In this document: one piece after another, positions 22,480-32,689 of the stretch
How the letters are laid out: each line of letters starts with the position of its first letter
How positions within the stretch are numbered: the first letter of the stretch is position 1
From: Cryptomeria japonica
Taxonomy: Eukaryota > Streptophyta > Pinopsida > Cupressales > Cupressaceae
Reading direction: 5' to 3'
Assembly: GCF_030272615.1 (NCBI RefSeq)
Contig: NC_081411.1
Coordinates: 830,946,160 to 831,004,159, forward strand
DNA length: 58,000 bases
Notes under the pieces: model-generated
Told to the model about the DNA's origin: nothing
Databases searched by the model: none
What the model saw: the letters and a program-made list of their open reading frames with translations, nothing else
Position numbers and translations under genes: made by a program

Positions 22480-22504
22480 GGACTAAGAATAAGGTGGTGG
22501 GACA

Positions 22505-23221
22505 TTATGATGTAGGAAGTGGTGATGATTGGGTAGGAAAAGGGACACTTAAAGGAGGAATAAAATTGTTGAAGGAATTGCCCCCTTGTGTCACACTGAT
22601 TGGTTGATGAATATTCATGGAAGACATAGGTAAAGATGGAGTATTAAATGAAAAAGAGGGATTGACCCCATGACCAATTGTTGTAGGGATGATATTTTGA
22701 GTTGAAGTAGCCATGATGTTAGATGTGAAAGTAGGAATACTGGTCATAGTAGTGGTCAAAGGAATTGAATGATTCACTTGTGTTGAAGGTTGTGAGTAAC
22801 CTAAGGTTTCAGCACAACTCTTGATAGGCATGACATTAGAATCAACAATATGTGCAATGCCACATAATATATCAATTCCATTCTTATCACTTTGAAGCAT
22901 GTGTTTAAGACCTTCAATTAATGGAAGAGCTTCACTATTAGGGTATTCTTGGGACATCCATTGTTGAAAGCTATCAAATTAATTGTCTAATGTAGAAAGT
23001 TGATCTAAAGAAACCCTAGTAAAAACTTCTTCATCATCATGGGATCCATCAATGGGGTGATTAGGCACATGATTAGGATGGGAAGAATTAGCATGATCCT
23101 CATTAAAGAAGTCACCCAAATTAGGCTCCATCTCCTTGATAATTAAACCTTGGTGAACCTTAATTCTAATGCTTCGTCTAAAGGGGATAGGATAGGTAGG
23201 ACTAATAGTGGTAAAACTCAT
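22505..23221 (-). pseudogene. Element A: N-terminal part of Gag
   Basis: Begins with ATG at 23221 and runs in one frame to 22505 with one TAA at 22979-22981. The first 80 residues include a basic patch and an acidic run (DGSHDDEEVFTR); the second part (22957-22505) is Ser/Thr/Pro/Asn-rich and low in complexity. A frameshift near 22480-22504 separates it from the Gag core. No conserved domain that I recognise; placement alone supports a Gag N-terminus. Confidence 0.65.
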
Positions 23222-24321
23222 GCACTATAGGGAAATTTTGAATTTTGAATTGTGAAACAAAGCTTACAAAATTGGTTAATGCAAAATTAAGAAAATAATG
23301 ATTACACAATTTGAACTTTGTTGGAGAAAGGGAATGACATGATTTCCAAAAATGAAAGGAAATGGGAATTTTAAAATTAGGGCCAAGGGAATACCACTTA
23401 ATTTTAAAATAAGAATTTTTAAAATCAGGGCAGAATCTAATTAACCTCTTAATTTTAAAGAATTTCTTAAAATTTGAAATGTTGAATTTTAAAGGTATTT
23501 CCGATTCTAGAAGGATCACAAATTGATAAAAATGACCAATCTTCTTGATTTAGGCTATTAAATATAGTCATAACAGTCTCCCAAAATTTCGGGAAAAAAA
23601 CTGAGGACCATGGCGGCAACGCACATGGTCCGACCAACTTTTTTCAAAATTTTTAGGGATGGATATTACGATGATTTTAAAGCTAACCCCAAAAACTTAG
23701 CAAATTTTACAATCTCTAGATGGGCGAAATGAAGGCACAAATGTGAAAATAGGACCCTATTAAGGTTTTGAAGAAAAAGAGGAATTGAATTGTAATTTTG
23801 AAAAGGGTCAAACCTAATGGATAGGGACACCTTGGAAAATGTTTAGAAATCTGAATGTAAATAAAATTGTTTTGAAATTCACACAAAATCCAATTAATTT
23901 TAAAAATTAGGGTTTGATGACCTAACCACTTAATTTTGAAATTTGAATTTTGGTAAGGGGGGAAATTGAAAATTTGAATTGTAAGATTATAGACAAATCT
24001 GAGAACAACCAGAAATCTGAAAATTAAAAGGAAATCCAATTTTTGCACAAGTTCAAGATGATTTTTGAAAATTAGTGTTTTGACAAGTAACCTCTTAATT
24101 TTGCAAATTTTATTTGTAAATTGAACAAGACAATGAGGAAATTGAATTTGACAAACAAAACAATTTTCAGATCTAAGATAACCACAAGAAATTTTTTGCA
24201 AATCACAAGTTCAATTTTAAATTTTAAAACTAGGGTTTTTAATGATTTAACCACTAAGTTTGCAGAAATTTGAAACTTGTAAATGAAAAATATGCAATTT
24301 TATTCAAAGGAAAGCATGCAA
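23222..24321 (-). other. 5' leader of element A with repeated motif
   Basis: About 1.1 kb between primer site and first ATG. A block of about 45 bp, with AATTTTAAAAATTAGGG then AACCACTTAATTTT (+ strand), recurs at about 23370, 23423, 23893, 24062 and 24218, the last three spaced by about 160-170 bp. Long repeated leaders are unusual; no frame is conserved in it. Confidence 0.7.
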
Positions 24322-24340
24322 GACGTCAGGTTCACCAAAA
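24322..24340 (-). promoter_or_regulatory. Primer-binding site of element A
   Basis: On the minus strand TTTTGGTGAACCTGACGTC follows the 5' LTR end directly. Shared with element B; tRNA not assigned. Confidence 0.75.
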
Positions 24341-25575
24341 TGTAATGGTGGAAAAGTGGTTGAATGATAGATCAAGAAGGAAACTACCCTTTCCCTCAGA
24401 GAGAGATGAGAGTTTCGCTATTGATTACCCTTCAAACACTTTTCACCATGTTACATTAGGAAGAGGAGAGGATAATCACTACATTTAATCTCTCCACACA
24501 AATATGGATGATTGAATTCTGAATGAAATGGGAATGATAATTTGATCCCCTCTTCCTTGTTTGAAATGGAAAAGAATTGATTGAATTATGTAGTGCAAGA
24601 GTGACAAAGAATTGATTATAACTTGAGATCTGAATATGGGATGAATTTGTGCACCTGGATCTGGCAGTAATATGTCAAGACGAAGTTGCCCTGTGAATTT
24701 GAGGAAAAGTTGTCAAGACTGTGGTGAGAATGTACACGGTCCTTCAAAAAATCCATGAAACGAAAAAGGTTTTTTCGCCTCCGCAAATGGAGTACGAATA
24801 TGAAAGTACAGTTGCGCACCTGTAACCTACACACATAAAAGAGAGGAAAATGGGTTGGAATGGGGGTTTGCCTTTAGGTCAAACCCCAGTTTTAGAATTA
24901 ACCAAGTAAAAAAAGAAAGTACTTGCAAGTAGATGTAAATGAAAGACTGAATTGTAAATCACCTCAAGGGAGGTTGTGGTAGAAATGTTGATAGAAATGC
25001 TTGTGTGGAATGGAATATTGAAATCAATTTCCTCTTCAATGGTTGAATCCTTGACTTGAATGCAACACCTGGCCTTGAAGGGAGACTTGAGAATGCTCAA
25101 TACTAGAAAAGAATGCTTTAATGCTTGATCGCTTATGCAAATTGAATCTATCCATCTTCGACCTATCCAACTTATGCAAATAAGAGGATGAATGCCCCCT
25201 TAAATACATGTTAGTGGATCCGATTTTCATCACGGGTTGACATCGAGGGAGTTTCCCGCCTGATGCATAACCAACAATGCAACCCTAGGAAGGGTCCTGC
25301 CCCAAAATAGGGCAGGGATAGGGGCACCACACCACTATCTTGGGAGGACACGGGTGCCACACCCATGTCCAAGGGGGGACAGTGATGCCTCACCCCTGTC
25401 CTACCCCTTTCTCTAGGGCAGAGTGCAGACGGGGTGATGCAGAGGCCAAGGAAGGAGTTGTTTCTGAAAGCCGAGCAATCTCTAGTCTTCGATCAAGCTA
25501 GAGGATTCGAACTCGCATGCATGAGGACCCTAATGCAGTCAAAAATTGCTAGGGTCATAATTTTATGATACTACA
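24341..25575 (-). repeat. 5' LTR of element A (right copy)
   Basis: + strand TGTAATGG ... ACTACA. The minus-strand TATA-like box lies near 25192-25208 and the hairpin at 25296-25316. Confidence 0.93.
25296..25316. other. GC-rich hairpin in the U3 part of the element A LTR
   Basis: CCTGCCC, a 7-base loop, GGGCAGG. The left LTR has CCTACCC / GGGTAGG at 18732-18752, so both arms differ in a matched way and the stem is kept. Confidence 0.75.
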
Positions 25576-26167
25576 CTTTCAAAGATCATTGCATCATCAT
25601 CAACAATTAAAGATCTGAGGTATACTTATTAAGAATTTGAAATATTTTATTTGAGATTAATTCCTAAATCAGGGTTTGACTTAGGAAAAACCCTATTCCC
25701 AACATTTACCCTTTCTTTATGTGTGTAGGAAATAGGTGTGGATCTGTACTTAGAGAATTCAATAGAGTCGACAGTGAAGAACATATGAAGGAAAATTTGG
25801 AGGACCATGATGAATTGATACTATTTGGTCTCAAAAAATCAAGTCAAGCTTTTGAGGACAGATTCTAGACAACTTATTTTGTTCAGCTCTAGGTTGGTGG
25901 CTCTGTGAGACATATGTAGCTTACCTTTTCTATCAAAATACCTCATTTATCAACTCTTTTCCCCTAATTTAATAATTTCTCCAATTCAACTTAGAAAGAG
26001 GGAATCAAACCCTAACCAACGAATCTAATAAGAAATCTAAGCCATTTCCTTAGTTAGGTTGAGGCTAGATCTATTGGTTTCACCCCTCTTTTAATGTATG
26101 GTTAATTTGGCTATTTAGTGATTTTATTATCTTAAGTAAAACCCTAGTTCCAAATCACACCATTACA
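25576..26167 (+). repeat. 3' LTR of element B, second part
   Basis: Starts with the right target duplication of element A (CTTTC, 25576-25580) and follows the 5' LTR of B (its 7840-8386) to the end CATTACA. About 35 extra bases near 25600 are absent from the 5' LTR. Confidence 0.9.
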
Positions 26168-26702
26168 AGTAGATTATTCAATAATGCTAACAAACCCATT
26201 TGAGAAGGAATTAGAATAATAGATAATTGCATATATGAAGTTGCAAACACAAAATGTAAGATAAAATTGAATACCATCTTTACTAGATGGGATCAGCATA
26301 TACAATGTAGCTGGAACCTATTAAAGAGGTTGATTGGGGAAATAAAATACAAGAGGAAAAATAGGAAGGATGATAGGTGGGTGGCAGCCATCCTTGGAAG
26401 GTTGAAGTTAAACTTCAATGGTTCCTCTAAGGAAAACTCAAGATTGGTTGGGGATGGATGCATAATAAGAGATAGTAACAAAAATTGTGTTTAGGCATTA
26501 GCAAAAAGGGTGGGTTGGCCTACCAATAACGAAGTAGAATTTGAGGCTCTTGTTCTTGGACTTTCCCTATGCAATTAAAAGAAAATGAGAAATGTAGATA
26601 TTGAAGGTGATTCACAGTTATGTATACAAGCTATAGCCAAAAAAAGATACACAAAATTGAAAACTTAAGAACTAGGTTCATTTGGCTTATGATATTTGGA
26701 TA
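26168..26702 (+). pseudogene. LINE-A, third segment: connection and archaeal-type RNase H
   Basis: The first codons continue the RNR segment that ends at 7224, giving the usual stretch between zinc-binding domain and RNase H in plant L1 ORF2 (open at 26267-26491). The RNase H follows: LKLNFNGSS, where the first catalytic Asp is Asn; TNNEVEFEAL, the second block with Glu kept; and IEGDSQLCIQA with the next Asp. Single stops interrupt it. The last RNase H block is missing because the element A-type LTR begins at 26703. Confidence 0.8.
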
Positions 26703-27790
26703 TGTAATGTTGGAAAATGGGTGAATGAATGAAATCTAGAGGAAAGCTTTTCTTCCCTCCGAGGAGAGATGAAAGTTTTACTTCAGATTTCCCTTCAAAC
26801 ACTTTTCACGCATTATATTAGAAGAGGGTGGAAATACACTAGATTCAACCTCTAGAGAAAGAGATTGAATTCTGAGTGATGGTAAGTCAACCCCTCTTCT
26901 GAGATTGAGATTTCAATTGATTAAACTGTGTGCTTATGAGCAAGTGAAAAAGTGACAAAGATCTGATTATAACTCAGGATAGAAGCATAGGATGAAGTTG
27001 TGCACCTGGATCTGGCAATAATCTATCAAGACAAAGCTGTCCTACGAATTTGAGGAAAAGTTGCCTAGACCATGGCAGGAGTAGTGTACACAGTCCTCCA
27101 AAAAATCCATGAAACAAAAAGGGTTTTTCTACCTTTGCAAATGGAGTCCAAATCTGAAAGTACAGCCACACACCTACAACCTACAAATAGAAAGGAGAGG
27201 AAAAGGGGTTGGGATTGGGGATTTGCCTTCATGTCAAACCCTAGTTTTGGAATTAACCAAATTATGAAAGAAAGTACTTGCAAGTAAGTGTAAATGAAAG
27301 ACTGAAATGTAAATCACCTCAAAGGAGGTTTCGATAGAAATGTTGATAGATTTGCTTGTGTGGAATTGAATGTTGGAATAAATCTCCTCTTCAATGGTTG
27401 AATCCTTGACTTGAATGCAACACCTAGCCTTGAAAGGAGACTTGATAATGCTCAATGCTAGAAAAGAATGCTTGAATGCTCTTGAATGCCTGATCTCATG
27501 TAAACTTCCCACTCATCCAACTTATGAAAATGAGAGGACAAATGAAACATATATACTCATAAATTAGGGTTAATTGCAGGCTGACACTGGGGGATCTTTC
27601 TCGCTCAATGTGAAACCTCCAAAGCACAATTTGAAGGGTCCTGCCCCAAAAATAGGGCAAGGGACAGGGGCGTACCTTTTTTTCCAAGACTAGATGCAAT
27701 TCAATCAATGTAGAGGGCAAGCAAGATGTAGTTTCCAGGTGTCGAGCAAGTCTCCGATCTCTGATCAAAATTAGGGATTCGAATCGCGTG
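26703..27790 (-). repeat. Truncated LTR related to element A
   Basis: Starts TGTAATGTTGG and follows the element A LTR, including the CCTGCCC hairpin at about 27640-27661, up to GATTCGAATCGCGTG. The last 60 or so bases of the LTR are missing where element F begins. It is more diverged from both element A LTRs than they are from each other. No internal region is attached, so it is a solo or remnant LTR. Confidence 0.85.
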
Positions 27791-28642
27791 CACTTGGAAT
27801 AAGGTGACAATCATATCAAAGCTCTTCTCCAGCACTTGCACCTGCATGTGTACACTATAAAGAGGGTTACCCATCATGTCCCAACAAGCTGTGATGGTAG
27901 CACGTGTGGAACTTGTGGGGCAACCATATTTATAAGAAAACTGCTATATACAAGCCAAAATTGTTTGCTTGCAAACTAAAGCAAGAAAACACTAATGTAC
28001 AGTATCTACAAAGCTCTAAATTGAAACAACAACACAATAAAACACAAGAGAAACTCAATCCATTGTTGGGTCAATGGATTCAATCCATCTTTAATTGTAA
28101 AATGATTAAAATCAAACAAAAACGCTGCCAACTAGTCTGAAAATGAGTAGTTTCAGATTGTTAAGCTTGCAAAACACATTCAACAACCTTGCTAACCATG
28201 CAAGAGAGGGTTATTATAGATTTCCCATGTGTGGAGTCATCCTGGGGTGTTGAACAATCCCTAACTCCATCACTAACCATTTCAGGACAAAAGTTGCCAT
28301 GACAACTTTCAAAAGTTGTCATGACAACTTTTTGGAACTTTGGAACTTTTGCACTTTTGGTCTTTCCAACCTATAAGACCTATCCCAAGTCATCATAAAT
28401 GACTTTTAAAACTTTCCTAATACTAATTTAACCCTCCCTAATTCCTATACCAAGTTTTAACACTTTTGACCATCAAAAAGGTCAATTGGCTACTCAAACT
28501 CACTATTTACACAAAAATGAAAACCTAAGAAGAATGAACTTAGCCAAGGCTTACATTGACTCAAAACACTAACTCTTGGACCCTCCTGGAGTCCTTATTT
28601 ACCACTAACTTGGCTAGGGTTAGTACACTATAAGGTGATTTT
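27791..28642 (-). repeat. Element F 3' LTR array, unit 1
   Basis: Begins CACTTGGAATAAGG and ends in TTAGTACACTATAAGGTGA. Lacks the last 50 or so bases of the LTR edge (AAACAATCTAAGTCCTAGG and onward). Contains a 78-codon open stretch also seen in the other units. Confidence 0.9.
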
Positions 28643-29464
28643 CACTTGGAATAAGGTGATAGTCATATCAAAGCTCTTCTCCTACACTTGCACCTGCATA
28701 TGTACACTATAAAGAGGGTTACCCATCATGTCCCAACAAGCCGTGATGGCAGCACGTGTGGAACTCGTGGGGCAGCCATATTTACAAGAAAATTGCTATA
28801 TACAAGCCAAAACTGGCTACTTGCAAACTAAAGCAAGAAAACACTAATGTACAGTACCTACAAAGCTCTAAATTGAAACAACAACACAATAACACACAAG
28901 AGAAACTCAATCCATTGTTGGATCAATGGATTCAATCCATCTTTAATTATAAAATGAGTAAAATCAAACAAAAACGCTGCCAACTAGTCTGAAAATGAGT
29001 AGTTTCATATTGTTAAGCTTGCAAAACACATTTACCAACCTTGGTAACCGTACAAGAGAGGGTTATTATAGATTTCCCACCTGTGGAGTCATCCTAGGGT
29101 GTTGAACAATCCCTAACTCCATCGCTAGCCATTTTAGGATAAAAGTTGTCATGACAACTTTTTGCAACTTTTGCACTTTTGGTCTTTCCAACCTATAAGA
29201 CCTATTCCAAGTCATCATAAATGACTTTTAAAACTTGCCTAATACTAATTTAACCCTCCCTAATTCCTATACCAAGTTTTGACACTTTTGACCATCAAAA
29301 AGGTCAATTGGCTACTCAAACTCACGATTTACACAAAAATGAAAACCTAAGAAGAATGAACTCAACCTAGGCTTACATTGACTCAAAACACTAACTCTTG
29401 GACCCTCTTGGAGTCCTTATTCACCACTGACTTGGCTAGGGTTAGTACACTATAAGGTGACTAT
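28643..29464 (-). repeat. Element F 3' LTR array, unit 2
   Basis: 822 bp, same start and same truncated end as unit 1, joined head to tail. Confidence 0.9.
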
Positions 29465-30325
29465 CACTTGGAATAAGGTGACAGTCATATCAAAGCTCTT
29501 CTCCAGCACTTGCACCTACATATGTACTCTATAAAGAGGGTTACCCATCATGTCCCAACAAGTTGTGATGGCAGCACGTGTGGAACTCGTGGGGCAACCA
29601 TATTTACAAGAAAAATGCTATATACAAGCCAAAACTAGCTGCTTGCAAACTAAAGCAAGAAAACACTAATGTACAGTATCTACAAAACTCTAAATTGAAA
29701 CAACACAATAACACACAAGAGAAACTCAATCCATTGTTGGATCAATGGATTCAATCCATCTTTAATTATAATATGAGTAAAATCAAACAAAAACGTTGCC
29801 AACTAGTCTAAAAATGAGTAGTTTCAGATTGTTAGCTTGCAAAACACATTCACCAACATTGGTAACCGTACAAGAGAGGGTTATTATAGATTTCCCATGT
29901 GTGGAGTCATCCTAGGGTGTTGAACAATCCCTAACTCCATCGCTAACCATTTTAGGACAAAAGTTGTCATGACAACTTTTTGCAACTTTGCAACTTTTGC
30001 ACTTTTGGTCTTTCCAACCTATAAGACCTATTCTAAGTCATCATAAATGACTTTTAAAACTTGCCTAATACTAATTTAACCCTCCCTAATTCCTATACCA
30101 ATTTTTGACACTTTTGACCATCAAAAAGGTCAATTGGCTACTCAAACTCACTATTTACACAAAAATGAAAGCCTAAGAAGAATGAACTCAACCTAGGCTT
30201 ACATTGAATCAAAACACTAACTCTTGGACCCTCCTAGAGTCCTTATTCACCACTGACTTGGCTAGGGTTAGTACAAGCCAAAATTGAAAAACTAAACAAT
30301 CTAAGTCCTAGGTGCTCTTGCACCA
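29465..30325 (-). repeat. Element F 3' LTR array, unit 3 with the true LTR edge
   Basis: Same start; continues through TAAACAATCTAAGTCCTAGG to TTGCACCA at 30325, the TG edge of the LTR on the minus strand, 20 bases after the stop codon of the polyprotein. Confidence 0.9.
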
Positions 30326-30345
30326 TTCTCACAAACAAAAGAAGA

Positions 30346-30894
30346 TCATGTCACCTTCTTAGGAATCAGATTCTGATCAATTCCAAGCTTCTTAAACTCT
30401 ATCTCCATCACCCATGTAGCTTCAACATCATCCATACCCTTCCATTTGATTAGGTACTCCCAATAGGCTTGGTGCCTTGTCTTCTTGGTGATCCTTGAAC
30501 TCAACACCTTCTTGGCCTTTGGATTTTGTTTCGCTGGTAACTGAAGGTTGTTCACATCAACTGAAACCTCTGAGTGACTACAATCTGAACCTTGAACTAG
30601 TCCCTTGTATACAACTAAGTCTACTATATTGAAAACCGGTGACAAGCCTATGTCACTAGGTAGATCCACCTTGTAGGCATTTTCTCCATACTTGGCTAGA
30701 ATGGCACATGGACCTATCCTTCTCATTCGCAACTTGTTTGGAACTCCTTGTTGTAGCCTTGCTTTGTTTAAGTGCACCATGACAAGATCCCCTACTTGAA
30801 ATTGTAGGTTCTTCCTCTTTTCATCAACTTTTTGTTTGAGCTTGCTTGTGTTCTTCATCAATGCTTGTTTAACTGATTCATGGACTTCCTTCAT
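30346..30894 (-). pseudogene. Element F: integrase C-terminus and chromodomain
   Basis: 182 codons in the same frame as the polyprotein upstream, separated from it by one TAA at 30898-30900. The first half is the integrase C-terminal region with the GPY/F-type strand (GPCAILAKYGENAYKVDLP). The last 40 residues are a chromodomain: YWEYLIKWKGMDDVEATW keeps the aromatic residues that bind methylated histone tails in HP1-type domains. In chromoviruses this module directs integration into heterochromatin. The stop follows 20 bases before the LTR. Confidence 0.9.
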
Positions 30895-30897
30895 TGA

Positions 30898-32649
30898 TTA
30901 AGAAAAGTCCTCTACATATCCACTTCTTGTGGCTACACTTCCTAAGTCTCTCAACTCCAAAATGCCTCTTGGGTGCACACCATAGACCACTTCAAAAGGG
31001 CTCTTGTCGGTAGTCCTATTTATGGTGTCATTATATGCATATTCACCTTGTGAGAGTACTTGATCCCATGTTTGACCATATTCCTTAGTAAGGCACCTTA
31101 ACAAGTTTCCCAAGCTTCTATTCACCACTTCAGTTTGCCCATCTATTTGAGGATGGTAGACTAGTCCAAAAGAGAGATTGGTGCCAAGATTTTGCCATAG
31201 TGTCTTCCAAAAGTGACTCATGAAATTTGAGTCCCTATCTGAAACAATGCTCATGGGTAAACCATGTATCCTCACCACCTCTTTGAAGAACAATTGAGCA
31301 ATTTGGCATGCATCATGAGTAGTCTTGCAAGGTACAAAGTGAGCCATTTTGCTAAATCTATCCACAATGACATAAATGTTGTCATATCCCTGCTTTGTTC
31401 TTGGTAAACCTACCTCAAAATCCATGGTAATGCATTCCCAAGGTCTATTTGGTATGGGAAGAGGTTGGTATAAACCGGCATTTGTAGAAGTACCCTTGGC
31501 CTTTTGGCAAACTATGCAAGTCTCCACATATTTCTTCACATCTTGATACATCCTTGGCCAATAATAGTATCTTTGAACCAACTCTTGAGTCTTTTTGACT
31601 CCAAAATGTCCACTAAGGCTTCCATTATGCTTCTCTTGGATAAGGTTTTCTCTCATTGAGCCTCTAGGCACACAAAGTTGCCCACCTTTGAACAATAGTT
31701 CATTTTGCAAAGTAAAATCAAAATACTCACAATCCATTAGGTCTTCTATTCTAGGAATAGGGAACCTATATCTGTTGGTGATCCTATTTATGGCTCTAGA
31801 ATCAATACACAATCTCCAAGTACCACCTTTTTTTGGTGCTAACACAGTAGGGACAGCACAAGGGCTAATACTTTTGCTAATTAGGCCTTGGTCTAAGAGC
31901 TCTTGGATTTGCTTGGCAATTTCAACGTTTTGTTGAGGAGTCATTTTATAAGCTGCCTTATTAGGCAAGGATGCTCTGAGAATGAAGTCTATTTGATGGC
32001 TTATGTTTCTTTTAGGAGGTAAGGTGGTTGTTTGTCCTTCACTTACTATGCCTTTGAATTTCTTCAACAAATCTTGCACCTCTAATGGCAAATCTTGCTG
32101 CTCTTTCTTGTCTTCTTCTTTGGGCTTCATCACAAGTGCAAACCCTATTCCTTCACCTTCCTCAAGTGTCTTTAAGAAATATTTTTCACTCACCAAAAGA
32201 ACATTAGGACCTGCTGCCCTCTTTTCACCTTCTTCAAGGATAGATTGAATCTTGAATGTGACTCCATCTTTCTTGAATGAGTATGCATTATTGGCTCCAT
32301 CATGGATAGCTTGTCTATCAAATTGCCATGGTCTTCCCAATAGAAGATGGCATGCATCCATGGGTAGGACATCACATAACACATTGTCCTTATACCTTCC
32401 AATGGTAAAATCCACCCATGCTTGCTCATTAACTAGAACATGTTGGCCTTTGTTCAACCAAGTAACTCTATAAGGATTGTTGTGAGGTATCCTTTGCAAT
32501 TTGAGCTTGCTCACTGCCTCTTCTGACACAATGTTGTCTGTAGACCCTGAATCAATGATCACTTTACACACTTTGTCCATAATCTTGCATTTGATCCTAA
32601 ATAAGGACCTTATTTGGCTTGGCTCTTCTCTAACCGGTTCTTTGATCAT
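30898..32649 (-). pseudogene. Element F: protease, residual reverse transcriptase and integrase polyprotein with in-frame deletion
   Basis: 583 codons. Residues about 20-130 are an aspartic protease with intact DSGS (residue 33) and a LLLGRPW block. Residues about 215-304 are the reverse transcriptase N-terminus up to RFPIPRIEDLMD. At about 31737 the sequence jumps straight to CEYFDFTLQNELLFKGG, the segment before the integrase zinc finger. The palm with YxDD and the whole RNase H are therefore gone, yet the frame stays open. Integrase follows: H-x-H and C-x2-C (GHFGV..., CIVCQKAKG), then the core with TMDF, SDRD and TEVV giving D, D and E. A TAA at 30898 cuts off the chromodomain. Confidence 0.9.
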
Positions 32650-32689
32650 CTTCTCCTTGTCATCAAGTTGTCACCTACCTCTGACTCTA

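Larger units (their letters stand above)
17767..25575 (-). mobile_element. Element A: complete Gag-protease-only LTR retrotransposon
   Basis: Two LTRs of 1215 and 1235 bp bound a 5.36-kb internal region; the coding strand is the minus strand, so the 5' LTR is on the right. A primer site and a polypurine tract sit at the correct ends, and a 5-bp duplication flanks the element inside the 3' LTR of element B. The only coding content is a Gag with CHHC finger and a protease-like domain with a proline-rich tail. No reverse transcriptase, RNase H or integrase is present in either strand. The LTRs differ by about 7 positions in their first 120 bases by eye, so it is younger than element B. Confidence 0.92.
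7225..26167 (+). mobile_element. Element B: non-autonomous Tat-like LTR retrotransposon, itself holding elements E and A
   Basis: Two related LTRs (7225-8386; 17155-17766 continued at 25576-26167) bound the element. A primer-site-like word follows the 5' LTR and a purine-rich tract precedes the 3' LTR. Removing element A (7.8 kb) and element E (4.2 kb) leaves about 6.9 kb. The internal part holds a repeat-bearing frame, a protease and a Gag-type zinc finger, but no reverse transcriptase, RNase H or integrase that I can find. The LTRs differ at roughly one base in six over their first 100 bases by eye, so this is an old insertion. It splits LINE-A. Confidence 0.85.

Noticed and set aside
18307-27512. 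A 73-codon minus-strand frame present in three element A-type LTRs
   Set aside because: Shared by descent between LTR copies; short, no domain, and partly overlaps expected promoter sequence.
27904-29811. A 77-78-codon open frame repeated in each element F LTR unit (also partly in the 5' LTR)
   Set aside because: The units are recent duplicates of one sequence, so a shared frame is expected without selection; no domain, and it lies in LTR sequence antisense to the element.
27791-30325. The three regular units as a CRISPR-like or satellite array
   Set aside because: Units of over 800 bp that match the 5' LTR of element F; this is an LTR-derived duplication in plant DNA.
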